Source: Blastococcus tunisiensis
GTDB lineage: Bacteria; Actinomycetota; Actinomycetes; Mycobacteriales; Geodermatophilaceae
DNA: 64,000 nt
NCBI RefSeq assembly: GCF_900112815.1
Contig: NZ_FOND01000001.1
Span: forward strand, 466,816-530,815
Direction: 5' to 3'
The position numbers and the translations under genes are program-made. Shown here in pieces: positions 51,048-60,900 of this stretch. How positions within the stretch are numbered: the first letter of the stretch is position 1; every line of letters begins with the position of its first letter. Under the pieces are notes generated by a model. It saw only the letters and a list, made by a program, of their open reading frames with translations, was not told the origin of the DNA and made no database searches.

Positions 51048-51677
51048 TCAATCCACGCGCGGGAAGCCGGAGATCCCGCGCCAGGCCAGCGCCGTCACCA
51101 GGGCGACCGCCTCGTCGCGGGACACGGTCCCCTTGCGGGGCAGCCACCAGCGAGCGCTGGTCTCCGACAGCCCGGTCAGCCCCGACGCGAGCAGCAGCGC
51201 GCGCTCGGGGTCCAGGCCGGTGTCGGCGGCGATCACCTCGGCGATCGCCTCCACGCAGGCGCCCGTGCCCCGGTCGACGATCGCCCGGACGTCGGGGTCG
51301 TTGCGCAGGTCGGACTCGAAGACCAGGCGGAAGGCCTCGCCCTCGGCGTCGATGAAGTCGAAGTAGGCGCCGACGGCCCCGTCGACGCGGGCCCGGTTGT
51401 CGTCGGTCCCGCCCATCGCGTGGGCCACGCGGTCGGCCAGCTCGGAGACGTGCTCCTCGAGCAGGGCGAGGTAGAGCTCCCGCTTTCCGGGGAAGTGCTG
51501 GTAGAGCACGGGCTTGCTGACGCCGGCCCGGTCGGCGATGTCGTCCATCGCCGCGGCGTGGAATCCCTGGGCGACGAAGACGTCCTGCGCGGCCCGCAGC
51601 AACTGCAACCGGCGGGCACCGCGGGGGAGGCGGGACGTGCGCCGGCTGTTCACGGCGGCGGGGCGGGGCGGCTGCAT
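51048..51677 (-). CDS. TetR-family regulator (Rv3208/FasR-like position)
   Basis: Protein of 209 aa. The HTH is near residues 24-68 (LLRAAQDVFVAQGFHAAAMD, DIADRAGVSKPVLYQHFPGK). The ligand-binding domain is all-helical. Its place between the DUF3107 and DUF3152 genes equals that of M. tuberculosis Rv3208 (FasR, activator of fatty-acid synthase I), so orthology is plausible. No fatty-acid synthase gene is in the window. ATG 51677. Confidence 0.9.
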   Translation of the reverse strand: MQPPRPAAVNSRRTSRLPRGARRLQLLRAAQDVFVAQGFHAAAMDDIADRAGVSKPVLYQHFPGKRELYLALLEEHVSELADRVAHAMGGTDDNRARVDGAVGAYFDFIDAEGEAFRLVFESDLRNDPDVRAIVDRGTGACVEAIAEVIAADTGLDPERALLLASGLTGLSETSARWWLPRKGTVSRDEAVALVTALAWRGISGFPRVD

Positions 51678-51744
51678 GGCAGGAGGATGTTACCGGCGGG
51701 TTCGGCGCCCGCGTGCGGGACGGGCTGCGATTACCGTCGAGGCG

Positions 51745-52818
51745 ATGTCCGAGGCCCCTCCGCCCGACGTCGCGACGGCCGATGTCCCGGCCGCGCGCCC
51801 GTCGGCCACGCCGCTGCCACCGCTGGTCCCGCTGCTCCCCCCGTGGCCGGGGGAGCAGCTCCCGATCCGCGGCGGGAAGGTGTTCGTGCGCACCACGCCG
51901 TGGACGGGTCCGGTGGGGGGCGACGGTGGGGACGCACCTCGCGAGCGGGCGCTCTACGTGCACGGGCTGGGCGGGGCGTCGACGAACTGGACCGATCTGG
52001 CCGCGCTGCTCGCCGTCCGGTTCGACGGGTGGGCCCTCGACCTCCCCGGCTTCGGCCGTTCCCAGCCGCCCCCGCGGGGGCGGTACTCCATGCGCGGGCA
52101 CGTGCGGGCGGTGATCGACGTCCTCGAGCACGTCGCCGACCGGCCGGGGGACGCCCAGGGGCGCCCGGTGCACCTGCTCGGCAACTCCCTCGGCGGGCTG
52201 GCGAGCCTCGTCGCCGCCGCGCGCCGTCCCGACCTGGTGGCGACGCTGACGCTGGTGTCGCCGGCCATGCCGGTCTACCGCGTACCGCCGGCGTTCAGCC
52301 GGGCCCTGCTGCTGCTCCTGGTGCCGGGCATCCCCTCCGTCGCCGCCCGCCGGATGGGGAGCATCACGCCGGAGGAGAACGTGCGGGCCATGGTCCGGAT
52401 GTGCTTCGGCGAGCCCGGCAGGGTGCCGCCCGAGCGGGTGCAGCAGGCGATCGCGGAGATGCGTGAGCGCGCCGAGCAGCCGTGGGCCGGGCATGCCCTC
52501 ACCCGCAGCATGCGCGGTCTGATCACCTCCTACCTCCGGGTCGGGGCGGCGAACGCCTGGCGGGCGGCGCGCAGCCTGCGCCCGCCGACGCTGGTGCTCT
52601 GGGGGGCCCGGGACAAGCTCGTCGACCCCTCGATGGCGCCGCGCCTGGCCTCCGCCGTCCCCGACGCCCGGCTGGCGATCCTGCCGCGGGCCGGGCACGT
52701 GGCCATGCTGGAGGACCCGGAGGCGACGGCGCGGGCGGTGCTCGGCATGGTCGAGGAGACCGCGGCGTGCCGTGGACCCCGGGCTGCCGTCGAGATTCCG
52801 CGGAGCGTGAGACGCTGA
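51745..52818 (+). CDS. Alpha/beta hydrolase
   Basis: Protein of 357 aa. A Pro-rich N-terminal 40 residues precede the fold: ALYVHGLGGASTNWTDLA, LDLPGFGRS, nucleophile elbow LLGNSLGGL (Ser in GNSLGG), acid region LVLWGARDKLVDPS and the late His in PRAGHVAML. All triad positions appear. It may be the local counterpart of LipV-type hydrolases in the mycobacterial cluster. ATG 51745 and a divergent TetR gene suggest possible control by that regulator. Confidence 0.88.
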   Translation: MSEAPPPDVATADVPAARPSATPLPPLVPLLPPWPGEQLPIRGGKVFVRTTPWTGPVGGDGGDAPRERALYVHGLGGASTNWTDLAALLAVRFDGWALDLPGFGRSQPPPRGRYSMRGHVRAVIDVLEHVADRPGDAQGRPVHLLGNSLGGLASLVAAARRPDLVATLTLVSPAMPVYRVPPAFSRALLLLLVPGIPSVAARRMGSITPEENVRAMVRMCFGEPGRVPPERVQQAIAEMRERAEQPWAGHALTRSMRGLITSYLRVGAANAWRAARSLRPPTLVLWGARDKLVDPSMAPRLASAVPDARLAILPRAGHVAMLEDPEATARAVLGMVEETAACRGPRAAVEIPRSVRR

Positions 52819-52851
52819 GGAACTGACGCCGGAGGACGACGAGGAGCACGA

Positions 52852-53880
52852 GTGCGGCCAGCGGGAGGACGCCCGGCGGACGGCCGTCCTCGGGACGGGC
52901 GTCCGGGTGGGGTGCGCCGCGTGCCGCCCGGCCCACCGTTCCCGCCACCCGCGCGGCCGGTGCCGGACCGCTCCGCGGTGGGCACCGCCGAGCGCCCGGG
53001 GACGGCCGGCCGCCGGGAGCTCCCCGCGCGGGCCGGCTCGACCTCCCCGGCCCCCCGGCCCCGGACGGGCAGGCTCCGCGGCTTCGCCCGGCGCTACGGG
53101 TGGCGGGCGTACGCGATCCCGCTGCTGACCGTCGCCACGATCGTGGTCCTCGTCGACCTGGCGCTCACCACGCGCGGCGTCCCGTCCCAGACCACCGGCG
53201 CCGCCGCGCCCGCGACGGCGTCCGCCCCGGCCACCCAGCCGGCGCCGGAGACCGCGTCGGTGGAGGAGGCCGCCCCGGTCGCACCCGCGGAGGGCGAGGC
53301 GGAACCCACCGAGGCGCCGGTGACGGTCGGCGCGGAGCCCTACGTGGAACAGGGTGCCGGCAGCCTGACCGTCGTCGACGGCAGCTCGCCGGTGTACGGC
53401 ACCGGGCCGCTGCGCCGCTTCATCGTGGAGGTGGAGGACGGCATCGGGGTCGCCGGCGAACCCTTCGCCCAGGCCGTCGAGGCCACGCTCGGGGACCCGC
53501 GCGGATGGGGGAGCGGCGGCCGGCTGTCCTTCCAGCGGGTGGGGGCGGCCGAGGCCGCGGCCGGTCAGTTCGACTTCCGGGTGAGCCTGGTGAGCCCCGG
53601 CAGCATGGAGACCTACTGCCCCGGCGTCGGCACCGGCGGCTACACCTCCTGCCGCTACGGCGAGCGGGCGGTCATCAACCTCGCCCGCTGGGCGACCGCG
53701 GTCCCGCACTACGACGGCGACGTCGCCACGTACCGGCAGTACGTCGTCAACCACGAGGTGGGGCACGCGCTCGGCAACGGCCACGTGAACTGCCCCGGGC
53801 CCGGACAGCTCGCGCCGGTGATGCAGCAGCAGACCCTCGACCTGCAGGGCTGCGCCAAGAACGCCTGGCCCTACCCCTGA
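52852..53880 (+). CDS. DUF3152 protein, metzincin-like motif, membrane-anchored
   Basis: Protein of 342 aa. The first 85 residues are Pro/Arg-rich, then one helix (AIPLLTVATIVVLVDLALTT), an Ala/Pro/Glu linker and the DUF3152 domain. The domain holds HEVGHALGNGH, the HExxHxxGxxH zinc motif of metzincin proteases, and VMQQQT beyond it, equivalent to the Met-turn. It should be an extracytoplasmic protease-like enzyme. The M. tuberculosis counterpart by position is Rv3207c. Start GTG 52852. Confidence 0.88.
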   Translation: MRPAGGRPADGRPRDGRPGGVRRVPPGPPFPPPARPVPDRSAVGTAERPGTAGRRELPARAGSTSPAPRPRTGRLRGFARRYGWRAYAIPLLTVATIVVLVDLALTTRGVPSQTTGAAAPATASAPATQPAPETASVEEAAPVAPAEGEAEPTEAPVTVGAEPYVEQGAGSLTVVDGSSPVYGTGPLRRFIVEVEDGIGVAGEPFAQAVEATLGDPRGWGSGGRLSFQRVGAAEAAAGQFDFRVSLVSPGSMETYCPGVGTGGYTSCRYGERAVINLARWATAVPHYDGDVATYRQYVVNHEVGHALGNGHVNCPGPGQLAPVMQQQTLDLQGCAKNAWPYP

Positions 53881-53914
53881 CGCCCTCCGCCGGGATCAGC
53901 TGACCTGATCGTGG

Positions 53915-53952
53915 CGCGTCCTCCCGCGCGGCCCGCGGTGGGGGAGGACGCG
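53915..53952. terminator. 11-bp hairpin after the DUF3152 gene
   Basis: CGCGTCCTCCC and GGGAGGACGCG form an 11-bp stem with a 16-base loop, 34 bases after the stop. Confidence 0.7.
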
Positions 53953-54092
53953 TCGCCGCGGGGGAGGACGGCGGGCCGGCCACGCCACCGAAGTCGCCCG
54001 TGGACGGCGGGAATCCCGCTGCGTGTCACGCTGTTGTTCGCGTGAACGCAGGTCCCGCGGGGCCGCAGTCGAGAAGACCCGAGGAGCAATCC

Positions 54093-55253
54093 GTGTCCCT
54101 GCCACCCCTGGTGGAGCCCGCCGCCGACCTCTCCGTCGAGGAGGTCCGCCGCTACAGCCGCCACCTGATCATCCCCGACGTCGGGATGGACGGGCAGAAG
54201 CGCCTGAAGAACGCCAAGGTGCTCGCCGTCGGCGCCGGTGGTCTCGGGTCGCCCGTGCTGATGTACCTGGCCGCGGCCGGCGTCGGCACCCTCGGCATCG
54301 TCGAGTTCGACACCGTCGACGAGTCCAACCTGCAGCGCCAGATCATCCACGGGCAGTCCGACGTGGGCCGGTCCAAGGCCGAGAGCGCGCGCGACTCCAT
54401 CAAGGAGATCAACCCGCTGATCGACGTCCGCCTGCACGAGACGCGCCTCGACAGCGACAACGTGCTCGACATCTTCGGCGAGTACGACCTGATCGTCGAC
54501 GGCACCGACAACTTCGCCACGCGGTACCTGGTCAACGACGCCTGCGTGCTGCTGGACAAGCCCTACGTGTGGGGGTCGATCTACCGGTTCGACGGCCAGG
54601 TGTCGGTCTTCTGGAACGAGCACGGCCCGAACTACCGCGACCTCTACCCGGTGCCCCCGCCGCCCGGCATGGTCCCCAGCTGCGCCGAGGGCGGCGTGCT
54701 CGGCGTCCTGTGCGCCACGGTCGGCGCCATCCAGGCCACCGAGGCGGTCAAGCTGATCACCGGCATCGGCGAGACGCTGCTCGGCCGGCTCATGGTCTAC
54801 GACGCCCTCGAGATGACGTTCCGCGAGATCAAGGTGCGCAAGGACCCCGAGGGCGAGCCGATCACCGGGCTCATCGACTACGAGGCCTTCTGCGGCGTCG
54901 TGTCCGTCGAGGCGCAGGAGGCGGCCGCCGGCTCGACGATCACCGTCGACGAGCTCAAGGACATGATGGACGCCGGCAAGGACTTCGAGCTGATCGACGT
55001 CCGGGAGCCCAACGAGTACGAGATCGTCTCCATCCCCGGTGCCACGCTGATCCCCAAGGACGAGATCCTGTCCGGCCGGGCGCTGGCCCAGCTGCCCAAC
55101 GACAAGCCGATCGTGCTGCACTGCAAGACCGGTGTCCGCTCGGCCGAGGCGCTCGCCGCGGTGAAGGCGGCCGGCTTCAAGGACGCCGTGCACGTCCAGG
55201 GCGGCGTGACCGCATGGGCCACGCGCATCGACAAGGCGCTGCCCACCTACTGA
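54093..55253 (+). CDS. moeZ: Adenylyltransferase/sulfurtransferase MoeZ
   Basis: Protein of 386 aa: an E1-like adenylating domain (AVGAGGLGSPVLMYLAAAG near residue 46; then DGTDNFATRYLVND) fused to a rhodanese domain with active Cys344 (LHCKTGVRSAEAL). It activates sulfur-carrier proteins such as MoaD and CysO and transfers sulfur to them, serving molybdopterin and cysteine synthesis. Start GTG 54093 with GAGGAG 7 bases upstream. Mycobacterial homologue by name and position: Rv3206c. Confidence 0.95.
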   Translation: MSLPPLVEPAADLSVEEVRRYSRHLIIPDVGMDGQKRLKNAKVLAVGAGGLGSPVLMYLAAAGVGTLGIVEFDTVDESNLQRQIIHGQSDVGRSKAESARDSIKEINPLIDVRLHETRLDSDNVLDIFGEYDLIVDGTDNFATRYLVNDACVLLDKPYVWGSIYRFDGQVSVFWNEHGPNYRDLYPVPPPPGMVPSCAEGGVLGVLCATVGAIQATEAVKLITGIGETLLGRLMVYDALEMTFREIKVRKDPEGEPITGLIDYEAFCGVVSVEAQEAAAGSTITVDELKDMMDAGKDFELIDVREPNEYEIVSIPGATLIPKDEILSGRALAQLPNDKPIVLHCKTGVRSAEALAAVKAAGFKDAVHVQGGVTAWATRIDKALPTY

Positions 55254-55276
55254 CGACGGACCCGCTCCATCGCGTC

Positions 55277-55320
55277 ACGACGGCTCGCGCCTCTCCCCGG
55301 GGAGCGGCGCGGGCCGTCGT
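55277..55320. terminator. 15-bp hairpin after moeZ
   Basis: ACGACGGCTCGCGCC pairs with GGCGCGGGCCGTCGT (one G-T pair) around a 14-base loop, 24 bases after the moeZ stop, followed by CGTCTT. Confidence 0.82.
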
Positions 55321-55337
55321 CGTCTTGACTGACGGGC

Positions 55338-55922
55338 ATGTCCGACTTCTCCCCGGTGGAGCTGCTCGAGCTCTTCCAGCGTGCCCAGAACCAGTTCACC
55401 GACCGGGTCGACGCCGTCGAGCCGGGCCAGTGGGACGACGAGTCGCTACCCGGCTGGACCGTGGCCGACCTGGTGGCGCACCTCGTGAACGAGCAGCTGT
55501 GGGTCGCGCCGCTGCTGGCCGGCGAGCCGGTCGACCTGATCGAGGGCCGCTTCCCGGACGGGACCGACGACCTGCTCGGCGACGACCCGGTCGCCGGCTG
55601 GGAGACGGCCGCGGACGGCGCACTGTCGGCCTTCGCCCAGGACGACGCGCTGCGCCACACCGTGCACCTCTCCCGTGGCCCGGTGCCGGCGGCCGACTAC
55701 ATCTTCGAGATGACGGCGGACCTCACCGTGCACGCCTGGGACCTGGCCCGGGCCACGAACGGTGACACCGTCCTGGACGGCGAGCTGGTCACCGCCGGGC
55801 TCCTCTACGCCGAGCGCCTGCCGGAGGAGGGCATCCCCGGGATCATCGACCCGCCCCTGGACGTGCCGCCGTCCGCCCCGCCGCAGACCCGCCTGCTGGC
55901 CCGCTTCGGACGCCGCGGCTGA
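55338..55922 (+). CDS. TIGR03086-family (DinB/mycothiol-type) metal-binding protein
   Basis: Protein of 194 aa. VELLELFQRAQNQFTDRVDA, WTVADLVAHLVNEQLW and LTVHAWDLARAT give the His-rich helical-bundle pattern of the mycothiol-dependent maleylpyruvate isomerase/DinB group. It would bind one metal and may use mycothiol. ATG 55338. Confidence 0.82.
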   Translation: MSDFSPVELLELFQRAQNQFTDRVDAVEPGQWDDESLPGWTVADLVAHLVNEQLWVAPLLAGEPVDLIEGRFPDGTDDLLGDDPVAGWETAADGALSAFAQDDALRHTVHLSRGPVPAADYIFEMTADLTVHAWDLARATNGDTVLDGELVTAGLLYAERLPEEGIPGIIDPPLDVPPSAPPQTRLLARFGRRG

Positions 55923-55957
55923 ACCCGCTCGCGCCCATCCCTTGCCATGATCGGCCG

Positions 55958-56248
55958 GTGACGCGCGACCCGGCCGACGTGGACGAGGCCGTCTTCGACG
56001 CCGTCGAGCGCATCCCGCCCGGCCGGGTGAGCACCTACGGCGCGATCGGCGAGCTGGTCGGGGTCGGCCCGCGGCGGGTCGCCCGGGCGCTGTCGCACGG
56101 TGGGGGTGCCGTGCCGTGGTTCCGGGTCGTGCGGGCGGACGGCTCGGCTGCCGAACCGGTGCGGGCCCGCCAGCTGGAACTGCTCGCCGCCGAGGGCGTG
56201 CCGGCACGGAACAGCCGGGTGGACCTCGGCGCCGTCGGCTGGCCGTGA
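55958..56248 (+). CDS. Alkyltransferase-like protein (ATL), no active cysteine
   Basis: Protein of 96 aa resembling the C-terminal DNA-binding part of O6-methylguanine-DNA methyltransferase (IPPGRVSTYGAIGELVGVGP, RRVARALSHGGG). The active-site PCHR is replaced by VPWFRV, where Trp stands for Cys. Such ATL proteins bind alkylated guanine without repairing it and flag it for nucleotide excision repair. Counterpart by position: Rv3204. Confidence 0.88.
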   Translation: MTRDPADVDEAVFDAVERIPPGRVSTYGAIGELVGVGPRRVARALSHGGGAVPWFRVVRADGSAAEPVRARQLELLAAEGVPARNSRVDLGAVGWP

Positions 56249-56262
56249 CACCGACCGTCGCC

Positions 56263-56282
56263 TGGTACAGTTTCTCGTACCA
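56263..56282. promoter_or_regulatory. Palindromic operator of the yefM-yoeB pair
   Basis: TGGTAC-N8-GTACCA, 18 bases before the antitoxin start. YefM operators in E. coli contain TGTACA palindromes, so this is a likely autoregulation site. Confidence 0.65.
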
Positions 56283-56300
56283 CATGCCGATGGAGGATCC

Positions 56301-56549
56301 GTGTCCCTGACCGCCAGCGAGGCCCGCCAGAGGCTGTTCCCGCTCATCGAAGAGGTGAACGACGACCAGGTCGCCGTCGAGATCGTCTCGAAGAAGGGGA
56401 CGGCTTTCCTGGTGTCCGCGGACGAGTACCGGTCGTTGAAGGAGACCGTCTACCTTCTCCAGTCGCCCAGGAACGCCGAGCGGTTGCGGGAGAGCGTCGC
56501 CGAGGTGCGCGGCGGCCAGATCCAGGAGCGCGACCTCCTCGATCGATGA
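56301..56549 (+). CDS. yefM: YefM-family antitoxin
   Basis: Protein of 82 aa (SLTASEARQRLFPLIEEVND, then FLVSADEYRSLKETVYLL), the Phd/YefM fold that binds DNA through its N-terminus and wraps the toxin with its C-terminus (ERLRESVAEVRGG). GTG 56301 has GGAGGA close upstream. It overlaps the toxin gene (ATGA). Confidence 0.92.
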   Translation: MSLTASEARQRLFPLIEEVNDDQVAVEIVSKKGTAFLVSADEYRSLKETVYLLQSPRNAERLRESVAEVRGGQIQERDLLDR

Positions 56550-56794
56550 TCGCGTTCACCTCCCACGGCTGGGAGGACTACACCAGCTGGTCTGATGACC
56601 GGAAGATGCTCCGGCGGATCAACCGGCTGATCGAGGAGGCCTCCCGGGACCCGGCCGCCGGCACCGGCAAGCCCGAACGGCTCAGCGGCGACCTGTCGGG
56701 TTACTGGTCGCGGCGGATCGACCAGGAGCACCGGCTGGTCCACACGGTGGAGGGGGATCGCCTGGTCGTCGTCCAGGCCCGCTACCACTACTGA
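56546..56794 (+). CDS. yoeB: YoeB-family toxin (ribosome-dependent mRNase)
   Basis: Protein of 82 aa, full length for YoeB/Txe. The conserved core is present: WEDYTSWSDDRKMLRRINRL, GKPERLSGDLSGYWSRRI, DQEHRLVHTVEGDRLVV and the terminal RYHY. Glu, Arg and His/Tyr residues needed for cleavage are kept, so it should be functional and neutralised by the adjacent antitoxin. Confidence 0.93.
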   Translation: MIAFTSHGWEDYTSWSDDRKMLRRINRLIEEASRDPAAGTGKPERLSGDLSGYWSRRIDQEHRLVHTVEGDRLVVVQARYHY

Positions 56795-56918
56795 CCCCTC
56801 CCGGCTCCGGCCCGGGGATGACGAGGTCAGGCCGGATGATCATCCACGGGGATGACGCCTGCGGACCGCGCGGTGGGGTCCACTGGATGCGTCCCGCCGT
56901 CGACCCCGGAGATCTCCC

Positions 56919-57662
56919 GTGCCCCCAGCCGCCACATCCGTCCGATCCGACCGGTCGTGGCCGGTGCGGGTGCTCCGCCGCGGGGTCGGGCTGGTCGTCG
57001 TCCTGGGGTTGCTGCTGGCGGTCGCCTTCGGCGTGGCCTGGGCGGTGACTCCCGGGGTGGCCGACGCCGAGCAGCGGGTCGCCGAGCGGCTGGCCGAGCA
57101 CGGCGGCACGCCGCTGGCCGGCGAGCTGCCCTCGCGGGTCGCCGCGGCACTCCTGGCGACCGAGGACAGCCACTTCGCCGACCACATCGGCATCGACTGG
57201 CGCGGTGCCCTGCGCGCGCCGGTCGGCCTGGTGACCGGCACCGACCAGGGCGGTTCCACGGTGCACCAGCAGCTGGCGCGGGTTCTCTACGAGGACGGCG
57301 CGACCGATGTGGTGGCCAAGGGACGGGCCGTTGCCCTGGCGGTGAAGCTGGACCGGGCCTGGACCGACGAGCAGATCCTGCGCATGTACCTGGACTCGGT
57401 GTACTTCGGGCACGGCTTCTACGGGATCTCCGCCGCGGCGGAGGGCTACTTCGGGCTTCCCCCCGACCGGCTCGACTGGGCGCAGGCGAGCCTCCTCGCC
57501 GGGCTGGTGCAGGCACCGAGCGCCTACGACCCCTTCCAGCATCCCGAGCGGGCCGCCGGCCGGCAGGCGCACGTGCTCGACCGGCTGGTGGCCGTGGGCG
57601 CGTTCGAGCCGGCCGAGGCCGACGACATCGCGTCCCGGCAGTGGGGCCTCGTGGGCCGCTGA
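56919..57662 (+). CDS. Monofunctional peptidoglycan glycosyltransferase (GT51)
   Basis: Protein of 247 aa. One N-terminal helix (GVGLVVVLGLLLAVAFGVAW) is followed by a GT51 domain: ATEDSHFADHIGID with catalytic Glu near 82, QGGSTVHQQLARVLY and ILRMYLDSVYFGHGFYGI. No transpeptidase domain follows. It polymerises lipid II outside the membrane. GTG 56919. Unusual neighbours: it stands between a toxin-antitoxin pair and the adnAB genes. Confidence 0.9.
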   Translation: MPPAATSVRSDRSWPVRVLRRGVGLVVVLGLLLAVAFGVAWAVTPGVADAEQRVAERLAEHGGTPLAGELPSRVAAALLATEDSHFADHIGIDWRGALRAPVGLVTGTDQGGSTVHQQLARVLYEDGATDVVAKGRAVALAVKLDRAWTDEQILRMYLDSVYFGHGFYGISAAAEGYFGLPPDRLDWAQASLLAGLVQAPSAYDPFQHPERAAGRQAHVLDRLVAVGAFEPAEADDIASRQWGLVGR

Positions 57663-57723
57663 GCGGGCAGGCGGTGGCCGCAGCGCACTTCAGTCCGGTG
57701 CCGTTCCTGCCGACCACCAGGGC

Positions 57724-57894
57724 ATGAACGCGATCGCCTGCAGTGCGGTGGGCCGAGCCGGGCTCGTCGCGGCCACGGCGTCCCTCGACTCCGAGGCCGA
57801 GTGGCCGCTCCTCCAGGTCGCCGGCTGGCTGACGACGGCGGCGGACCTCGTGCGGGAAGCCGCTGCGCGAGAGGCTCTCCCCGCCCTCCGGTGA
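57724..57894 (+). CDS. Possible small protein (56 aa)
   Basis: ATG-initiated frame with ordinary composition (MNAIACSAVGRAGLVAATAS ending EAAAREALPALR) in the 294-base gap before adnA. No ribosome binding site or family recognised. Confidence 0.25.
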   Translation: MNAIACSAVGRAGLVAATASLDSEAEWPLLQVAGWLTTAADLVREAAAREALPALR

Positions 57895-57956
57895 GCCGCC
57901 ACGCTCCCCACCCTCGGTACGGCGGTTCTGTCCCCGGTCCGTGATTCCATCGGGAC

Positions 57957-60900
57957 GTGGCACAGGGGGGAGCGGCACCGGTCTACCGGCTGGTGGCCGG
58001 TGAGGCGCCGCGTCCGTCGGCGCCGCGGCTGGATCCGACGCAGCAGGCGGTCGTCGACCACGGGTCCGGTCCGCTGCTCGTGCTGGCCGGCCCGGGCACC
58101 GGGAAGACGACGACGATCGTCGAGGCCGTCGCCGCCCGCATCGACGCGGGCGCCGACCCGGAGCAGATCCTCGTCCTGACGTTCAGCCGCAAGGCCGCTG
58201 CCGAGCTGCGCGCCCGCATCACGGGGCGGGTCGCCCGGACCATCCGGGAGCCGCTCGCCCGCACCTTCCACTCCTACGCCTACGGCGTTCTCCGCCGGGC
58301 CGCGCTGCTCCGCGGGGATGCCCCGCCGCGCCTGCTCACGTCGGCCGAGCAGGACGCCGTCGTCGCCGAACTGCTCCGTGGTGACGCCGAGGAGGAGGGC
58401 GCGGTCCGCTGGCCGGCCGCCCTCGCACCGGCGCTCGGGACGGCCGGCTTCCGCGCCGAGCTGCGCGACCTGCTGATGCGCGCGACCGAGCGCGGCGTGG
58501 CCCCGGCCCGGCTGTCCGCCTGGGGCCGGGAGACCGGCCGCGACCACTGGGTGCTGGCCGCCGCCTTCCAGGAGCAGTACGAGAACGTGACGACGTTCGC
58601 CACCGTCGGCCGGGGGGACGCCTCCGGCTACGACCCCGCCGAGCTGGTGCGCGCCGCCATCGCCGAGCTCGCCGGCGACCCGGAACTGCTGCGCCAGGAG
58701 CGCGAGCGGGCCCGCTGGTTGTTCGTGGACGAGTACCAGGACACCGATCCCGCCCAGGTCGAGCTGCTCGAGCTGCTGGCCGGAGGGGGCGGCAACCTGG
58801 TCGCCGTCGGCGACCCCGACCAGGCGATCTACGCCTTCCGCGGCGCGGAGCCCCGCGGGATCGTGGAGTTCCCCGACCGGTTCCGGCACACGGACGGGCG
58901 CCGTGCGGGGCGGGTGTCGCTCGGGGTCTGCCGGCGGTCCGGGGAGGAGCTGCTGCGGATCAGCCGGAAGGTGGCCGAGGGCCTGCCGGGGCCCTGGGAG
59001 CACCGGCGGCTGGTCCCGGGCGAGGGCGCCGTCCCCGGCGCCGGGGAGGTGCACGTGTTCGGCTCGGCCGCGGTCGAGGCGGCCTACCTCGCCGACGTGC
59101 TGCGCCGCGCCCATCTGCTCGACGGCGTGGCCTGGTCGCAGATGGCCGTCGTCGTGCGCACCGCCGTCGCGCTCGGGCCGCTGCGCCGTGCGCTGGCCTC
59201 GGCGGGCGTGCCGGTCGCCGTCTCGGCCGACGCCCTGCCGCTGGCCGGGCAGCCGGCCGTCGCGCCGTTCCTCACGGCGCTGGGCGCGCTCCTGCCGGCG
59301 TCCGGCTCCGGGCCGGAGGCCGAGGGGACGGCGGTCGGTCTGGACGAGCCGGCCGCCGAGGCGCTGCTGGCCTCGCCGCTGGGCGGTGCGACGGTCCTGG
59401 ACCTCCGCCGGCTCCGGCGCGCGGTCCGGCTCGCGCTGGTCCACCGCGGCGTGGACCCGGCCGAGCGCGGGGCGCCGCTGGCGCTCGTGCTCGGCGACGA
59501 CACGCTGCTGGACTCCCTGCCCGAGCACGTCTCCCGCCCGGCCCGCCGGGTGGCCGACGTCCTGGCTGCCGGGCGGCTCGCCCTGGCCCACGACGGCACC
59601 GCGGAGGACGTGCTGTGGGCGATGTGGCAGCGCAGCGGCCTGGCGGCCCGCTGGGCGCGGTCCAGCGCGGCCGGCGGACCGTCGGGCGCCGTGGCCGACC
59701 GCGACCTCGACGCCGTCGTCGCGCTCTTCGACGCCGCGGCCGGGTTCGTCGACCGGCTGCCGTCGGCGGACGTCCGGGCCTTCGTGGCGCACCTGTCCGC
59801 CCAGGAGCTGCCGGGTGACACCGGGGCGGCCCGTGCGGTCGCGGGGGAGACCGTCCGGCTGCTGACCGCGCACGCCGCCAAGGGCCTCGAGTGGGACGTC
59901 GTCTGCGTCGCCGGTGTGCAGGAGGGGGTCTGGCCCGACCTGCGCGAGCGGTCCACCCTGCTCGGCACCGAGGAGCTGGTGGAGCGGGCCTCGGGCGTCG
60001 ACGGCACCGCGGTCGACCGCCGGACGCTCGCCCTCGCCGAGGAACGGCGGCTGTTCTACGTCGCCTGCACCCGGGCCCGGGAGCGGCTCGTGGTCACCGC
60101 CGTCGAGGGCGCCCTCGACGGCGCGGACGCCGGAGCCACCGCCTCGCGCTTCCTGGACCTCGTCGCACCTCCGCCCGAGGACGGGCGGCCGCTCACCGAG
60201 CTGCCCCGCTCGCTCACCCTGCCCGCGCTGGTCGCCGACCTGCGGCGGGCGCTGACCGACCCGCAGACGCCGGCGGACCGCCGCTCGGCGGCCGCGTCGG
60301 TGCTGCGCCGGCTGGCCGACGAGGGGGTCGCGGGTGCCGCACCGACCAGTTGGTGGGGGCTGGCGGCGCTGTCCGACGAGGCGCCGCTGGTGCCGGAGGA
60401 GGATGCCGTCCGGGTCCGGCCGTCGGCGATCGAGACCTTCCAGCGGTGCCCGTTGCGCTGGGTGCTGGGCGCGGTGGGCGCCGAAGCCTCCCCGGACACC
60501 ACACGGACGGTCGGCTCGGCCGTCCACGCCGTCGCCCAGCAGGTCGCCGAGGGCCTGCCACCCGGCGACGCGCCGGCCGTCCTCGCCGCCGAGCTCGACC
60601 AGCTCGACCTCGGCCCGGGGTGGTCCGACCAGCGGCAGCGGGTCACCGCGCAGGAGATGCTCGACAAGTTCCTCCGCTGGCACGCGGCCAACGGCCGGGA
60701 GCTGCTCGGCGCGGAGGAGGACTTCGACGTGACCGTGGGTCGCGCCCGCATCCGCGGCCAGGTCGACCGCCTCGAGCGCGACGCCGAGGGCCGGCTGGTC
60801 GTCGTCGACCTCAAGACCGGGAAGACGGCGGCGAAGAACACCGAGGAGCACGGCCAGCTGGCCGCCTACCAGGTGGCCGTCGCGGCCGGCGCCTTCGGCG

